NCBI GenBank assembly: GCA_052168355.1
Contig: JBQLZQ010000085.1
Span: 62,001 to 126,000 of the forward strand
Direction: 5' to 3'
Length of the DNA stretch: 64,000 nucleotides
Origin: JBQLZQ01 sp052168355
GTDB taxonomy: Bacteria; Pseudomonadota; Alphaproteobacteria; DSM-16000; Inquilinaceae
The number at the start of each line of letters is the position of its first letter. The first letter of the stretch is position 1. The notes below the pieces were generated by a model. That model did not search any database, was not told where the DNA came from, and was given only the letters and a program-made list of their open reading frames with translations. Made by a program: the position numbers and the translations under genes. Below are positions 62,789 through 64,000 of this stretch, piece after piece.

Positions 62789-64000
62789 GCAAACCGCTGG
62801 GCCAACGCCTGCGCGGCCACTTCGGTCTGGGCGGTGGCGGGATCACCGACCGGGCGGTGGCGATCTGGCTCAACCTGCGCGGCAGTCTGTGGGCCGTGCC
62901 GGTGACCATGATGGTGGTCGCTGCCGTTCTGGCCTTTGGGGTTCTGACCCTGGAAGGCATCATCACGACAAAGATCGCCGAGGACGTCCGGGTTCTCATC
63001 ACCTTTCGGATCGACAGCGCCCGCGCCATCATGGGGGTGCTGACAGGGTCTGCGATCACCATGGCGGCCCTGGTCCTTTCCCTGACCACGGTGGTTTTTT
63101 CCATCGCCGCCAGCCAGTTCGGCAGCCGCCTGATCCACAGCCTGATGGGCGATCGGGCGACGCAGGTGGTCATCGGCATCTTCATGATGACCATCGTCTA
63201 TTGCCTGTTGGTGCTGGGGTGGGTCAGCGCCATCAAGTCGAACGGCAGTTCGACCTTGGCCGTGCTGGTGGGCATGGCGCTGGTCCTGGTCAGCGTTCTG
63301 GCCGTCGTCTCCTACATTCACCACGTCGCCCGCTCCATCGTTGCCGATACCGTGATCGACGGCGTCGCCTGCAGCCTTGACCAGGAGATTCAGCGTATCC
63401 TTCCGGCCCCCGATGCCGACGCCGAAACGGAAGGTCCGGGCGATGTTCTGCCGTTCGATTTCGCGGCCCGGGCCAGGCCGGTGCGGTTCAGGCAGGACGG
63501 GTACGTCCAGACCATCGGGCGAGAGTCGCTGATCGAACTCGCTCAGGGGGCCGACGTGATGATCCGGCTGGATTTCACGCCCGGCCGATATGTCCTGCCC
63601 GGTGCCCGGATGATTGCCGTCTATCCCGGCGACGGGTTGGCGCAGGACTTCGAGAGGGACATCCTGGACCAGATCGTTCTAGGCCCGACCCGGACCGCGA
63701 CCCAGGATCTGTCTTACTCGGTGCGTCACCTGGTCGAACTTGGCGTGCGGGCGCTTTCTCCCGGCATAAACGATCCGTTCTCGGCTATGGGGGTGATCGA
63801 CCGGCTGGGCGCCGGGCTTATGCGTATCATGGCGCGGCCCGAGCCACCCAGCGTATGGCGGGACGGTGGAGGAACGGTTCGCCTGGTGACGCCCCAGTTC
63901 ACCCACGCCATGCTCATTGACGTCGCTTTTCATCAGATGCGCCAGGCATCGCAGAACACGCCGGCGGTTATGATCCACATGCTCAAGACATTACGAGATA
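62785..64000 (+). CDS. DUF2254 family membrane protein (3' partial)
   Basis: The frame is open from 62785 to the end of the window (405 residues seen). Two membrane pairs lie in the first ~190 residues (WAVPVTMMVVAAVLAFGVLTLEGI; ITMAALVLSLTTVVFSIAASQFG; VVIGIFMMTIVYCLLVLG; LAVLVGMALVLVSVLAVVSYIHHV). The soluble part carries the family motif VRALSPGINDPFSAM. DUF2254 proteins have no known function. The ATG overlaps the pccA stop (ATGA), so it is translated with the carboxylase genes. Confidence 0.85.

Overview
The window is 64 kb of high-GC (roughly two-thirds G+C) bacterial chromosome that reads like a free-living alphaproteobacterium, probably of the Rhodospirillales type. Pointers to that group are an ATP12 chaperone gene, a LOV-HWE/HisKA_2 kinase with perfect EcfG-type promoter matches, several HWE-type kinases, and many stacked uptake-plus-catabolism operons each with its own regulator. 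No tRNA, rRNA, IS element, phage gene or CRISPR array was seen. The first and last genes are cut by the window ends.

Left part (1-10.5 kb): a partial CRTAC1/FG-GAP protein, a di-haem peroxidase, and a LacI-governed catabolic group. The LacI gene sits between two identical 14-bp palindromic operators. These flank a Gfo/Idh/MocA dehydrogenase on one side and a PhyH dioxygenase - hydroxyaspartate dehydratase (BhcB-like) - hydroxyaspartate aldolase (BhcC-like) operon on the other. Next comes a two-gene, split Aer-like receptor (PAS protein plus soluble MCP).

10.5-21 kb: an IclR-centred island. One arm is an M28-type peptidase with a changed active site plus an MDR oxidoreductase. The other is an Asp/Glu racemase and a complete peptide-type ABC importer (SBP, two permeases, two ATPases). 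The SBP looks circularly permuted.

21-34 kb: a LOV histidine kinase/response regulator pair behind two EcfG-type promoters; a TetR regulator with twin operators and a SnoaL-like gene; a palindromic repeat element; a tripartite tricarboxylate transporter operon carrying a sulfatase, with a divergent LysR gene; a secreted phytase-like esterase; and a membrane histidine kinase.

34-43 kb: a GntR-governed branched-chain-amino-acid-type ABC system split into two divergent arms: SBP/SnoaL-like/AKR/TIGR04076/GntR leftward and livGFHM plus an AKR::Rid fusion rightward. An SDR gene follows.

43-49 kb: a double-domain KaiC, an HWE kinase and a receiver protein, followed by a BON-MscS channel and an L-2-haloacid dehalogenase. 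49-52 kb: a GntR - Gfo/Idh - SMP-30 operon. 52-56 kb: an arylsulfotransferase-like protein, two membrane proteins and a PAPS-type sulfotransferase in a tight operon, then a non-coding tandem repeat block. 56-64 kb: OpgD/MdoG-like protein, ATP12, propionyl-CoA carboxylase-type pccB - VOC - pccA, and a truncated DUF2254 membrane protein.

The observations most worth following are the circularly permuted binding protein, the LacI/PhyH/hydroxyaspartate cassette, the AKR::Rid fusion lacking the Rid arginine, the sulfotransferase cassette, the split Aer pair and the EcfG-LOV kinase link.
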